Shown here piece by piece: positions 12,640 to 23,087 of a stretch of 64,000 nucleotides of DNA. The stretch is from Camellia lanceoleosa (taxonomy: Eukaryota > Streptophyta > Magnoliopsida > Ericales > Theaceae): NCBI GenBank assembly GCA_025200525.1, contig CM045770.1:136428200-136492199 (forward strand). The letters are read 5' to 3'. Numbering within the stretch: the first letter of the stretch is position 1; each line of letters starts with the position of its first letter. The notes under the pieces are model-generated. The model worked only from the letters and a program-made list of their open reading frames with translations. It ran no database searches and was not told where the DNA came from. The position numbers were made by a program, and so were the translations under genes.

Positions 12640-13736
12640 CATTTTGTTCCACATTGCACCCATGGAACCAGGGACCGAGGGTTTCAAACTTTCGGGAGTG
12701 CTTGGAGCCCCCGTTTGGGAGATCCAACAACATCCACTATCAAGAAACCATACACCCTTCTTTTGTTTTGATGCCGTATGACTAGCATAGAACATGTGCC
12801 CTTCACTTTCTTTCACCTCAGAGAAATTGACATGTTGATTGGTCTTGACTTGGTAATCCTTATTGACATGCCCAAACTTGTTGCTATTGTAACATTTTAG
12901 CGTTCCTTGAAACCAACAATCTTTATCAACACGGCTACTTGCGGTTCCAAATTCCACACTTTTGTTGAGTGGACTCTTCATTTTTTCTTGTTTGAGAATT
13001 ATACCTTTCTCTTCCTTTTGTATTTCTTCCTCTTCCTCTTCCTCTTCCTCTTCCTCTTCCTTGGGAATTAGAAGTACCAACATTGAGCTTTGATTGAAAA
13101 GCACTTTCAATTGACTTTTCAGATTGCTTACTCAACCTCTGCTCAAATGTTTTAATTGAACCCATCAATCATTCAATACTCAAATTAGTAAGATATATAG
13201 TTTCTTTAATGACAGCAACAATAGGATTATATTTCTTCGGCAAACTTATCAAAATTTTCTCAACAATTCTTTGAATAGAAATATCATCCCCATAAATTTT
13301 CATTTGATTAACAAGTTTCATAACTCTAGAAAAGTAATCTTTCAACAATTTCAAATCTCTCATTTTTAAAATTTTAAAATCTCTTCGCAATGATTGAAGT
13401 TTGATGGTTCTTACCTTCAAGTTGTCTCTATACTTTTTCTTGAAGAAAATCCCATGCCCCTTTTGCTTTTGTAGAATTGATAATCCTTGGAAAGATTGTT
13501 TTTGAAACTCCTTGTTGAATCAATGAAAGAGCCTTTGAATCCTTCTTCCTTTGCTCTTTCAATTGTTCTTTTTGAGCATTTGTCAAAGCTCCTTCATCTT
13601 CGGGTTCATCAAATCCATTTTCAACTAGATCCCAAAGATCCGTATAGATAAAAGTAGTTCTCATTTTCACATACCAATAATCAAAGTTTTTGCCATCAAA
13701 GGTAGTAGGTACATTTTGGTGGCTGGAATTCACCAT
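12640..13736 (-). pseudogene. Ty1/copia Gag (UBN2-type) to start of protease, decayed
   Basis: Read from an ATG at 13736: VPTTFDGKNFDYWYVKMRT is the N-terminal Gag signature. UBN2-type motifs follow (LWDLVENGF, AWDFLQ, then LQSLRRDFKILKMRD and ILISLPKKY after a frameshift). A glycine-arginine/glutamate-rich low-complexity stretch (13030-13065) and a knuckle remnant (CYNSNKFGHVNKD) come next, then VWFLDSGCCW, the copia protease D-S-G motif. Homology ends at about 12700. Integrase and RT are absent. Confidence 0.85.
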
Positions 13737-13806
13737 GGTAGTTGGCCTTTTTAGGGACTGTTTTCCCGTATTTGATCTCTACGCTTAGCTTGTTCTTGAC
13801 CCAACC

Positions 13807-13820
13807 AAGTTCTGATACCA
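13807..13820 (-). other. Primer-binding site of the minus-strand copia element
   Basis: The reverse complement reads tggtatcagaacttgg, the initiator-Met tRNA type, 70-85 bases upstream of the gag ATG on the minus strand. Confidence 0.88.
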
Positions 13821-13823
13821 CTT

Positions 13824-14130
13824 CTATTAGCTTTTGGTATAAACTTTCTCAAGGGAGAAAATATTAGTATTGTTTATTGTATTGATCTAATTTGCCAAGA
13901 GGCTTGAACTAGATTTATGAACCACAAACAAGTTCCATGAACAAGATCTATGAATCTAGACAAACATTTCAAATAACCAGGTACATGAAGAATGTTGACA
14001 ATATATCTAAAAATAAATACATGACTACAAAGAATGTAATGGACCCAATGTATCCAATGTATGGCATTAATTTTAACAGTCTACAGGTTTGGTGTTCATT
14101 TTCCCTCATGCCCAACTCTATTGGGTAATT
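13824..14130 (-). mobile_element. Probable 5' LTR of the minus-strand copia element
   Basis: AT-rich non-coding sequence immediately outside the primer site, where the 5' LTR must lie. Its outer end is not defined by a partner LTR. Only the inner edge near 13823 is supported. Confidence 0.4.
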
Positions 14131-14401
14131 TCAATCTAATTTGAGACATTTAAATTTGGAAAGATGGATCAATTAGTAAATACAACTTGGGCTTTATTTT
14201 GTGCGTACATACAAAGAAAGTTCACAACAGTGGGGATCATATTATCCAAATTGACAATGTTTCATTCATCCTATGCACTAATCATATTTTGTTGATCAAA
14301 TTACTGAATCACAAATTGTGGTAGTGTGGAGAAGGTCTGGGATACACTCCTCCAATACAAAAATTAACAATACTTAATTCACTCCATAGGGAGAAATGAA
14401 C

Positions 14402-15826
14402 CTATCTAGTTATGTGGGCAATGAAAGAATCCAACTCCATCCGCGAAGCACCACCTTCCTTCACCGATTGCTGGACAGCACCACCCAGTTCCTCCGCCCT
14501 CTTCCTCATCTCTTCCCCTTCTTTTGTTGCCATCAGAGTTTTGACAGCTTTTGCAATGGCTGATGAAGTCACTTGTTCCTCTCTACGTGCCCATTGGTTT
14601 AACACCATACCAACCTTTAGTATGTTTGTTAGCATAAATGCATTCTTTGGTTGGTCACAGTGCATCGGCCAGGCTGCTATGGGAACTCCCATACTAATAC
14701 TCTCCATGCATGAATTCCATCCACAATGACTCATGAATCCGCCCGTTGATGGGTGCCCCAAAATCTCTAGCTGAGGAGCCCAATCTCTCACCACCATTCC
14801 AACTTTTTTTACCCTCTCTTCATAGCCTTCTGGAAGTTCAGCTCTCTCAACATCATCTCCTTCAAAAATGTTTGCTTTATCAGCATCTCTCAACACCCAA
14901 ATGAACTTTTGTTCGCTTTGTTCTAACCCCGTTGCAAGCTCTTTGATCTGTTCATCTGCCATTGCAGTTGTTGTTCCGAAAGAAACAAATATCACAGATC
15001 TTGGGGCTTGTTTATCAAGCCACTCCAAAGATTCGTGCTTGCTATGAGAGTTCTTGCTCTTAGATATTGTCACAGAGTTTAATGGCCCAATAGCCCATTG
15101 CTTATTGCTCGAACCAATCTGTCTCAGTTGATCAATGTAAGTACCTTCTATAAACCTGCATGTGTTGTAGATACTTCCAGCGCTAAATTTCATAAAATCA
15201 GATTGTGGAGCTGCAAAATTTAGGAACTCAGAGGTGTGACAGCCTTCTATGGATGGTAGTTCTTCAGGTTCTTCTAGTGGGAAAGGTTTTCCCAACAATT
15301 CCCACTGGTAAAACAGAGAAGAGAAAGCAGAAGTTGGGAGGAAAGCATATGACTCAGCATTTGATACAGAAGCACTGTCCTGAACAACAGCATCCATAAG
15401 GGTGTCATGGATGACTACAATCCTTGTGGTGGTCGGAGAGAGTTGGTGTAAGAGTTGAGCCACCGGTTGGCGGAGTTGCAAAGAGGCTTCAAAGCAAGGG
15501 ATGAGATGTTGTGGAAACTTGTTGGTGGCGTTGGGGTTAGGAGGGGGAGAGAGGAAAGGTGGGGTTGGGAATTCATGGAAATGGATTTTGGCAATGTCGT
15601 TGTTGAGATAGTTTGTGCCATTGAAGCGTTGTTTGGCTTGGAGAATATGGGTAGCCCAGCCAACATAGTGAACTGGAATGTTGTAGGAGGAGATTAGGCA
15701 AGAGAGTTGGAGGAGCTGGTTTAGATGGCCCTGGGCTGGAAGAGGCACCATGATGACAACCACTTGATCTTGTTTGAAGCTTCTGATCAGGTGTTCATGG
15801 TTTGAATGTTGGTTATGGATATCCAT
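14402..15826 (-). CDS. Family-1 UDP-glycosyltransferase, zeatin O-glucosyltransferase-like
   Basis: A 474-residue single-exon protein of normal UGT length, with ATG in a good context (accATGG). It starts with a polar leader, then VVVIMVPLPAQGHLNQLLQL carrying the catalytic His34. IVVIHDTLMDAV holds the likely partner Asp. The C-terminal 44-residue PSPG box (residues 349-392) begins WAPQLEILGHPSTGG, includes HCGWNSCMES, and ends CDQ, with the final Gln favouring UDP-glucose. Overall similarity, especially QLLQLSCLISSYNIPVHYVG, is to the UGT93/zeatin O-glucosyltransferase group, soluble enzymes that store cytokinin as O-glucoside. No signal peptide or membrane segment is seen. The exact acceptor is not provable from sequence. 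The gene stands alone between retroelements, and no stop or frameshift is visible. Confidence 0.93.
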   Translation of the reverse strand: MDIHNQHSNHEHLIRSFKQDQVVVIMVPLPAQGHLNQLLQLSCLISSYNIPVHYVGWATHILQAKQRFNGTNYLNNDIAKIHFHEFPTPPFLSPPPNPNATNKFPQHLIPCFEASLQLRQPVAQLLHQLSPTTTRIVVIHDTLMDAVVQDSASVSNAESYAFLPTSAFSSLFYQWELLGKPFPLEEPEELPSIEGCHTSEFLNFAAPQSDFMKFSAGSIYNTCRFIEGTYIDQLRQIGSSNKQWAIGPLNSVTISKSKNSHSKHESLEWLDKQAPRSVIFVSFGTTTAMADEQIKELATGLEQSEQKFIWVLRDADKANIFEGDDVERAELPEGYEERVKKVGMVVRDWAPQLEILGHPSTGGFMSHCGWNSCMESISMGVPIAAWPMHCDQPKNAFMLTNILKVGMVLNQWARREEQVTSSAIAKAVKTLMATKEGEEMRKRAEELGGAVQQSVKEGGASRMELDSFIAHITR

Positions 15827-15940
15827 GGTTTCTATTTAGAAAGTGTTTTCTCAATGACTAAATGTCTCCTAGTTGGTCTCAGAGCTAAACAAACAACTCA
15901 GTGTGTTCTTCATAGGAAGAAAGTTCCAGTCATCGCTACA

Positions 15941-16300
15941 ACAAATTAAGATTTTAAAGACAAAAATTTAGAGACAAAATTATTTTTTAGATACAAAATA
16001 TTTTACTCGTCAAAAGTGTCATTGTTGCATTTTAGTGATGATATTGGATATTTAGCGATCAATTACTATCATGTTAGGACAAAAAAATTTCTCTCAAAAA
16101 ATACCCTATTTTTGCACCAAATTGTTGTGTTCTTAAAAGTGCATTATTAGCAACATTTTTAAAATTTTGTTGTCAAAAGTTCTTTTTTTTTAACTATTTA
16201 GATGACCTTTTAGCAACTATTTTTACGACAATAGGAATTGATCCACAAATATTTTTTTACAACAAAATTTCCACTTTTAAAAATAAAAAAAAAGTGCATG
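15941..16300. repeat. AT-rich sequence with a CACTA-like terminus and short repeats
   Basis: Upstream of the UGT gene, ctacaacaaattaag is followed by many short variants of gacaaaatt and tagcgac. This style is typical of subterminal repeats in non-autonomous plant CACTA-type elements. No matching opposite terminus was fixed; the similar AT-rich block at 19830-20170 might be the other side. The stretch from 16300 to 16930 holds nothing I recognise. Confidence 0.35.
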
Positions 16301-16932
16301 AATGATGAGGAATTTGTGGTTGATACTGTTGGATCAAATTTTTTTTCAAAGCTGTCTGGTTCATTTTTTGTTGGGCAGTATAATTATGTTAAAGGAATGA
16401 TGATGATCTTTCAATTTATTTTACTTTAACAATTGGGTGATGAATATTTTTCTCTAGGTGTGATGTTCTCAGAGATGAGGAAAGTAACCTTCATTGTTGA
16501 AGCTGAATATAAAAGACAATGAGATGATAAACATGTGTAGCGATTACAAAAACATAAAAACAGTACCTCAAAAAAGTCTATTTAGCAACTACCAAAACAC
16601 GGTATTCTGTGACATATAAATGTGAGTTTTGGCCGGGAGTCTTTTATTGCTCTGCTTTTAAGGGCAGCAGAGTTATTCTGCTTCTGACACACGAACATGT
16701 GTATAGCGAGGAGAAATTTTTTAATTTTTGGCATTTTGTCAAGAGAAAATGAGTGAGAGTACTAATTAGTGTCACCACTAATGATGTGGTAGTGGGTCTC
16801 ATTCACTGTCACAATGTTGTTGTGTCTATTTTTTTATTTTTTATTTTTAAAAAATGTCACATTATTAGTGATTGTTCTAAAATACCACTTTTAGTGGTCT
16901 CTAGCATTACCTTTTGCCAAGCCTCGTGTAAC

Positions 16933-17050
16933 TGTGAAGCGAAGTCCCACGTTGCTTGAGTACTAAAGTAATATCAAGCATATAAGCATGAGGGCACCCT
17001 CACCTTAATAGCTAGCTTTTGAGGTGAGTTCTACCCAAGATCATGTAACA
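16933..17050 (+). mobile_element. Short LTR-like sequence preceding a copia primer site
   Basis: Begins tgtgaagcgaagtcccac, ends catgtaaca, and is followed at once by tggtatcagagct. It contains tataagcatgagggcaccc, a phrase I associate with short plant LTRs. It does not resemble the 3' LTR at 19187, so the two ends of this element are of different origin or the left LTR was replaced. Confidence 0.5.
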
Positions 17051-17064
17051 TGGTATCAGAGCTA
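17051..17064 (+). other. Primer-binding site of the plus-strand copia element
   Basis: tggtatcagagcta, complementary to initiator-Met tRNA, lies about 430 bases before the gag ATG. Confidence 0.9.
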
Positions 17065-17477
17065 AGTTTCAAACATTAGCATACCTGTCGCAGTCGTTCT
17101 TCGCAAGGTTGTTGTCGTAGCTCTTTCTTCCTCTTCGCAAGGCTTCGTTGCAAGGCTTCGATGATCTGTCGCATTCGTAGGTCATCACCGAAGCAGTTGG
17201 TTCTGGTTCAATCGAAACCCTAGGAAGTCGTCATCGTTGGTCTGTGGTTCTTCGTCACTGGTCTCTGGTCCATTCGAAGACCTAGGTTGGGTATCTCATT
17301 GATCTGTAGTCCTTCATCGCTCTGGTCTGTGGTCCTTCATAGCAGGTCTCGATCTTTGTCTGGTTCAGTTGAGGACGAAGACCAAACATCGCTACTCTTC
17401 ACAGGTCGATCATCTCTTCCTCTTCTCCGCTGCCTTTTAATCTGTTTTGAATGCACTGTAGTTTTGGGTATACAATT

Positions 17478-18350
17478 ATGGCTGATGATAAATTGCAAGC
17501 TATTACTACTAAATTAGATGGTACCAATTATTCTTATTGGTCTCATGTGATGAAAAATTTTATAATGGGTAAAGGCATGTGGAACTATGTTATTGGTATA
17601 ACTATTAGACCTGTGGAAGAAACTGAAGAAACTAAGGCCGATGTTGCTAAATGGGATAAGGAAAATGCACAAATTCTTACTTGGTTTCATAATTCAGTTC
17701 AAACTACCATTGATATGAATTTTTCCAAGTATTCTACTTCTAAACAAGTTTGGGACTATTTGAAGACTATGTACCTTGAGTCTAACTTTGCAAAACAGTA
17801 TGAACTTGAGATGTCTATTCGCAGTGCTAGTTAGAAAGATAAGTCCATTCAGGAGTTCTACAATGAGATGACTACTTATTGGGATCAGCTTGCTTTGATG
17901 GAATCGTCCGATTTGCAGTTACTTGACAGTTATATCAAGTATCGGGAGAAACAACATCTTGTTCAATTTCTCATGGCCCTTCGTGATCAATTTGAGCCAC
18001 TTCGGGGAGCTATTCTTCATCGGTCTCCCTTGCCTTCTGTGGATAGTGCTATCCGTGAGCTTATTGCGGAAGAAACTCGGTTTAAGGTGGCTCATGGTAC
18101 TCCGCTTCGATCGATTTTGCCACTCCTCCGCTCTTGCCCACCCCATCTTCTCATTTATTTCAAATTCTTGGTAAGCCCAAGCCTCGGGTTTCCATGGATG
18201 AGTCCATCGAAAGGTCATTGAAACATGCATGTCCTAAACTGACCCAAGGGTCGTTCATCTGGTTCACCATTTGCTAAGCCGGCATTTTCAGGATCTCGCT
18301 CATCTGCCGCCTTTTCTGCACCAGTTTCTGAGAATAATCCATCTTCCAAT
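17478..18350 (+). pseudogene. Ty1/copia Gag, plus strand, decayed
   Basis: From the ATG of MADDKLQAITTKLDGTNYSY. It shows the copia Gag signatures YWSHVMKNFIMGKGMWNYV, VWDYLKTMYLE, IQEFYNEMTTYWDQL and LVQFLMALRDQFEPLRG. An in-frame TAG replaces an expected Gln after residue 118 (codon 17832). A later frameshift near 18110 disrupts the knuckle region, which is mostly lost. In active elements it assembles particles. Confidence 0.87.
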
Positions 18351-19175
18351 ATGCAGTCTATGTTTGAGCAGTTCAAGTCTTTCATGGTGGCCAATCCAAA
18401 TCTTTCATCCCAAGCCTCTGCTATGACTACCACTCAGTTCGGTTTGTCTGGTTCATCCTCTTCAGGTAATATCCATACTTCGTGGATCTTTGATTCTGGT
18501 TGTTCATATCATATGACCCCTGTTGCATCTCTCCTCAGTAATTGTGTCTCTCTTTCTTCTTCTATCACTATTGCTATTGCTAATGGTTCTTCTATGCCTG
18601 TACACTCTGTTGGTTCTATTTCTTGTTCCCATTTGTCTCTTTCTCCTGTATTTTATGTGCCTAACCTCTCACTCAGTCTTATTTCTATTAGTCAATTATC
18701 TGATTCCGATTTTGATGTTGTTTTCTCCTCTTCTCATTGTGTTGTACAGAACCGGGTATCCAAGAGACAGATTGTGATCGGGCGTAGAGTTGGAGAACTA
18801 TATATCTTGGACAACCTGCATGTTCCTTTAGAAGTGTCTTCTACTGCATTGTCTTCTTTTTGTTTAAACAATAAGTCATCTTTGTTTTATATTTGGCATT
18901 CTAGGTTAGGTCATCTGTCGAGTGATCGGTTGAGGATGTTAGTTAGGTCTGGACATTTAGGCAATTTTCCCATTAGTGATATTTCTGAGTGTCGTGGTTG
19001 TAAACTGGCTAAAATGTCTGTTCTTCCTTTTAATAAAAGTAGTTCTATTTCTCTTCCTTTTGTTCCATCTTCTCTTCAGTTGGCCGATTTTTTTACGAAG
19101 ACTCATACTGTTATTCGTTTTCGTTTTCTTCTTAGCAAACTTTCGATACTTTCTGCGCTCGCATCCTCAGTTTGA
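18351..19175 (+). pseudogene. Internally deleted copia Pol: protease and pre-integrase joined to the extreme RNase H tail
   Basis: A single 274-residue frame. It contains the protease motif IFDSGCSYHMTP, then VPNLSLSLISISQLSD and the GAG-pre-integrase motif IWHSRLGHLSSDRL with the first zinc-binding residues (C-R-G-C). Directly after SISLPF comes LQLADFFTK, a motif that normally sits at the very end of copia RNase H. Integrase, RT and most of RNase H (some thousands of bases) are therefore missing, yet the join keeps the frame. It could not transpose on its own. Confidence 0.88.
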
Positions 19176-19186
19176 GGGGGGGGGGG
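19172..19186 (+). other. Polypurine tract of the copia element
   Basis: ttgagggggggggg directly before the LTR start tgtgaag primes plus-strand cDNA. The stop codon of the deleted Pol overlaps it (tttgag), as is usual in copia elements. Confidence 0.85.
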
Positions 19187-19370
19187 TGTGAAGATTATTG
19201 TATTTTCTATTAGTTATTTAGGGTAGTTTCGTCTATTAGATTATTAGGATTTATTTCATTTAGGTTATATATATTGTACTCAATGATTATTCAAGATATA
19301 CGAAATAGATGTTCTTTGTTATCAAATACATCTATACACAAGTTTTGTCATCTGTTAATAGTAACATTTG
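19187..19370 (+). mobile_element. 3' LTR of the plus-strand copia element (right end approximate)
   Basis: Starts tgtgaagattattg after the polypurine tract. It contains ttatatatattgtactc, a TATA-like box, and the usual AT-rich U5. The right end cannot be placed without a matching 5' LTR. Confidence 0.6.
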
Positions 19371-19829
19371 ACACAATATTTGAGATTACAAATTAGCATG
19401 AAAGAGTAACTCATTGGCGATGAATTTAAAAGGGTTGTTGCCAAATTTTGACTTTTAACACGGTAGCACACTATTAGAGACGCCTAAGCAGGCGCATTTG
19501 AGCAATAGATATGAAAAATATCCACTAAAACATGCTCTACACGTTTGTAAGGGAGTTATGGACGTAATAGAGGAGAAGAAAATCAAACTTTAAATTGATA
19601 AATTTGTGTGAAATTCATTTTATCCCTTTTGATTTGGGGTTGGCATACTTTATTTCTTATGGTTCAAATATAGGTAGAAAACTCTCATGTAATTTTGAAT
19701 TAAAATGTCATCGTTTTTTTTTTTTTATCCAAACTAATGGAAGGTACATTACATACATAATTTTTTAGGAGAGACTTATGCGTAGATCATAATAAGTGGA
19801 CTTATTATCCAATAGGTCCTATGAAAATT

Positions 19830-20170
19830 AATAACATTATCTCATCAAACATTATTAAAAAAATACTAATTATTAAATTTTAGCGGTAATCTAAAAATTT
19901 TATCACAAAAACATTACTAATTATAAGTTTTAGGGACAATTTAAAAAAATGGTCATAAAAAAATATCACTAATTTTTAATTTTTAGAGACAGTTTGAAAA
20001 ATTCATAGCAAAAAAACGTTACTAATTATAAGTTTTAACAATAATTTATAAAAATCATGACAAAAAAGTCACTAATTGTCAATTTTAGCGACATATGCAA
20101 AAAAATCGTTACAAAATTAATTTTTAGTAACGATTTTATTAGAACTTATTTTCAATAAGATTTGATAGGA
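19830..20170. repeat. Degenerate tandem repeats of about 60 bp, AT-rich
   Basis: Variants of actaattataagttttagcgaca followed by aaaaattcatcacaaaaa recur five or six times. They end with gtaacgattttattag, which partly mirrors the repeat. They look like subterminal repeats of a non-autonomous CACTA or similar TIR element. Surrounding sequence from 19371 to 20725 is AT-rich with nothing else recognised. Confidence 0.5.
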
Positions 20171-20725
20171 ATTAAATACAACTATTAGGACCTATTGATA
20201 GTTTATTTTTATTTTTTTTTAGAGTGTGTTTGGTTTTCTCAAAAAAATAAAATGAAATTAATACAACAAAAAACAACTTTACCCCCCCGTTTTTTCCAAA
20301 TCTAAAATTAAATTAATATGTTAATTAAAATAAAATAAATTAAAATATAATTAAGGATTGATCTAAAATATAACCTATAATTAATGATTGATTTAAAATA
20401 TAATTAAATAAAAATATAAAATAAATAATAAGTAAGAATTGATCTAAAATATAATTAAATTAAATTTAGAATTAGAATAAAAAGTTAAGAATTATAATAA
20501 ATAATTAAGAATTTATAATTAATTGAGATTTAATTGAATTAATGATAGACATTATAAATTATATATATGAGAGAGAATAGAGAAAGAAAAAAAACAAAAA
20601 AACAAAAATGTATAGGTTTTGAGGATATTATATTCATTTTATCTTTATAGTTAACGGTGTTAACAGTTACACATTGATCCAAAATCGCATGGGCTTTTTC
20701 TAGTTATATTTGAATCATAAAAAGT

Positions 20726-20880
20726 AAAGTTATGCTAGAGATCTCAAATAAATTATCAAATTTTTACGAAACCTCTTACATAGGTGTGGGATCCACACAC
20801 GTGATTTCTGTGGGTCTACAGCCATGTGAAAGGTTTGATAAATAGTTTAATAATTTACTTAGGGTCTCTAATATTTTCCT
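20726..20880. mobile_element. MITE-like inverted-repeat element
   Basis: Left arm tgctagagatctcaaataaa and right arm (reverse complement of ttacttagggtctctaata) are imperfect inverted repeats about 150 bases apart. The inner sequence also mirrors: cacacacgtg / tgtgggtctacagccatgtg. No clear target duplication. Confidence 0.55.
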
Positions 20881-21225
20881 AAAAAGTAGAGTACACTCAG
20901 CTCAAATCATAAGGGGTAAATAAAATTTCCCTAAATTGAGTTGATTTGGTTCTTCAGTATTTACCAGATATGATAAATTTTACATGTACATATCTATTTG
21001 TTGTGTGAATACATATAAGAGATTGTTGGTTAAAAACTCAGCGGGGGTGTGTAAGACAACAGCTTCTCTCCGGCTACTTTTCGGTGATTCTCTGATAACT
21101 TTTTGGTGAGCTTTAAAATTATTTTTATAGTGTCGATCTGAGTTTGTATAGTGCTTCTTTCGCTCTTTTAAGTTTTATTATATTTTTATTTATTTAGTTT
21201 TCGGTATGTTGCTTACATTTTTATA

Positions 21226-22330
21226 GGGTCTGTGTGGTAAATTTTACGTTTTTAATTTATATTTATAAAAGTTTTATAAATTGATTTTTTTTTTTGTTTG
21301 TTTATTTTTAAAAAAACATAAACTACAAACACGTTTGATAATTGATAAAATGTTTAAAAAAATTTAAAAATATAAAAAAGAGTGAGAAATAGCAAGTGGT
21401 GTCAAGTGGCGACGGAAGACGGTGGTAGAAAGTGGTGATGGTGGGTGGTGGTGGTGGGTGGGTGGGTGACGATGGCGGGTGGTGGGTGGTGGTGGCAAGT
21501 GGATGGCGAATGGCGAGTGGTGAGTGGTGGTAGCGGGTGGGTGGGTGGCGGATGGTGGTGGGTGGTGGTGGTGGTGGTGTGGTGGTGGTGGGTGTGGTGG
21601 TGGTGGTGGTGGTGGTGGTGGTGGTGGTGGGTGGTGGTGGGTGGTGGCGGTGGGTGGTGTGGGTGGTGTGGTGGTGGCGGTGGCGGGTGGTGGGTGGTGG
21701 TGGTGGTGGCGGTGGCGGTGAGTGGTGGGTGGTGGTGGCAGATGGGTGGCGAATGGCGGGTGGAGGTGGAGGTGGTGGTGGGTGGGTGACGGTGGTGAGT
21801 GGTGGGTGGTAGCGAGTGGGTGGTAGTGGTGGTGGTGACAGGTGGGTGGTGGGTAATAGATGGTGGTGGCGGGTGGCGGGTGATGGATGGTGGTGGCAGG
21901 TGAGTGGTGGTGGCGGGTGGTGGTGGCGGGCGGTGGATGGTAGTGACGGGTGGTGGGTGGTGGCAGGTGGATGGCAGGTGGGTGGTGAGGGGTGGGTGGC
22001 TGGTGGGTGGTGGTGGCAGGTGGGTGGTGATTGGTGGTGGTAGGTGGTGGTGGGGAGTGGGTGGTGGGTGGTGGTGGCGGAAGACGGTGGTGGCGGAAGA
22101 CGGTGGTGGAAAATGGTGGCGGGTGGCGGCGGGTGTTGGGTGGTAAAAAAAATAAAAATTAAAAACTCAAAATGGAAACACATTTTTTGAGTTTATATTT
22201 TTTGGCCAAATTTATAAACTGAGACCACTGATTTATAAATTAAAAATTTACCAAACAAGTTTTTATTTGAATTTTTAAAATTTTTGTAAATATAAACAAA
22301 AAACTAAAAACGTAAATGTTACCAAACGGC
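21226..22330. mobile_element. TIR element containing a GGT array (hAT-like ends)
   Basis: The left end gggtctgtgtggtaaatttt and the right end (reverse complement gccgtttggtaacatttacg) share the tgtttggtaa...ttacgtttttaattt pattern, giving TIRs of about 40 imperfect bases. A start of GGG-x-C-x-G-TTTGGTAA is typical of plant hAT-type MITEs. No transposase is present, and nearly the whole interior is the GGT array. Flanking sequence on the two sides is itself duplicated (see the pair of about 65 bases). Confidence 0.55.
21423..22141. repeat. GGT/ACC-rich minisatellite of about 720 bp
   Basis: Almost uninterrupted ggtggtgggtgg-type sequence, with interspersed cggatggcgagtgg variants. It reads open in several frames on both strands because stops cannot form readily in such sequence. 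These are composition artefacts (His/Pro/Thr or Gly/Trp/Val only), not genes. The G-runs on the plus strand have G-quadruplex potential. Confidence 0.95.
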
Positions 22331-22697
22331 AAAATAGTATTTCTTTTGCTCTTTAAGTTTTGTTGTATTTTTATTTATTTAGTTTTTGGTATGATGCTTA
22401 CGTTTCTTTTAATGTAAATGTATTTTAACTTTTCTCAAGGTATCTATCTATCTTCTATAAGATAATAAAGAGAATGCTGGAGTTGATGTAAATTGTAACC
22501 TGCTCACGCTAGAATTGCCCGGAGTAGTTGTCAAATGCTGAAAATTGCCTAGAATAGTAACCAATGGTGATTATTTGGCAACTTGAGAGTACGGTCATGT
22601 GGTGTTTCATGATTATATGATTGGTAGAGGAAGTAGAGTATTGATTATTTGTATTGAGCAATGCTAGGTATCATGAAAAAACTTTCATGAAAATGAT

Positions 22698-22784
22698 CAT
22701 GAAAGATTTATGACCATTGGATTACACTTAAAATAAAGCAACACACACTAATCAAGGTAATCCAAGAGTCATAAATATTTCATG
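22698..22784. repeat. Long hairpin, MITE-like
   Basis: Arms catgaaagatttatgacc...ggattac and gtaatccaagagtcataaat...catg are nearly perfect inverted repeats of about 28 bases with a loop of about 30. Flanking atcatgaaaa repeats extend the palindrome loosely to 22670-22805. Confidence 0.65.
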
Positions 22785-23087
22785 ATCATTTCATTTTTTC
22801 ATTTTTTGATAGCTTTTCTTTTTTTCTAAGTAATTGACAAACATAAGGGAACATAATGAATAGTGATTGGTGAGGGAGTATGACCATGTGATACTTTAAC
22901 ACTATTGTATAATTTTCCACAATGATATTTAGCTATTTTAATGAGTAAATGTTAAGAAAAATTTACCTATAAATCCTATATGGGAGAATATTGATCAATT
23001 TAGTACTAAGAGTTTTCCATTTTGTTTTGGAAAGTTGTATTTAGTTGATTTGGTATCATTTGAGTTTAAGTGAATATCACTAAATTT

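Larger units (their letters stand above)
21158..22402 (+). repeat. Direct repeat of about 65 bp flanking the GGT element
   Basis: A segment at 21158-21220 (cttttaagttttattatatt, ttatttatttagttttcggt) recurs at 22340-22402 with a few changes. The GGT-bearing TIR element lies exactly between the two copies. This is far longer than a normal hAT target duplication. Confidence 0.75.

Noticed and set aside
524..17064. tRNA-like words tggtatcagagc at 524, 9143, 13807 and 17051
   Set aside because: They are only the short primer-binding complements beside LTRs; no cloverleaf surrounds them.
21323..22183. A 286-codon Pro/His/Thr frame on the minus strand and several Gly/Trp/Val frames on the plus strand
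   Set aside because: They are forced by the GGT/ACC repeat composition, exist in several frames at once and contain no domain.
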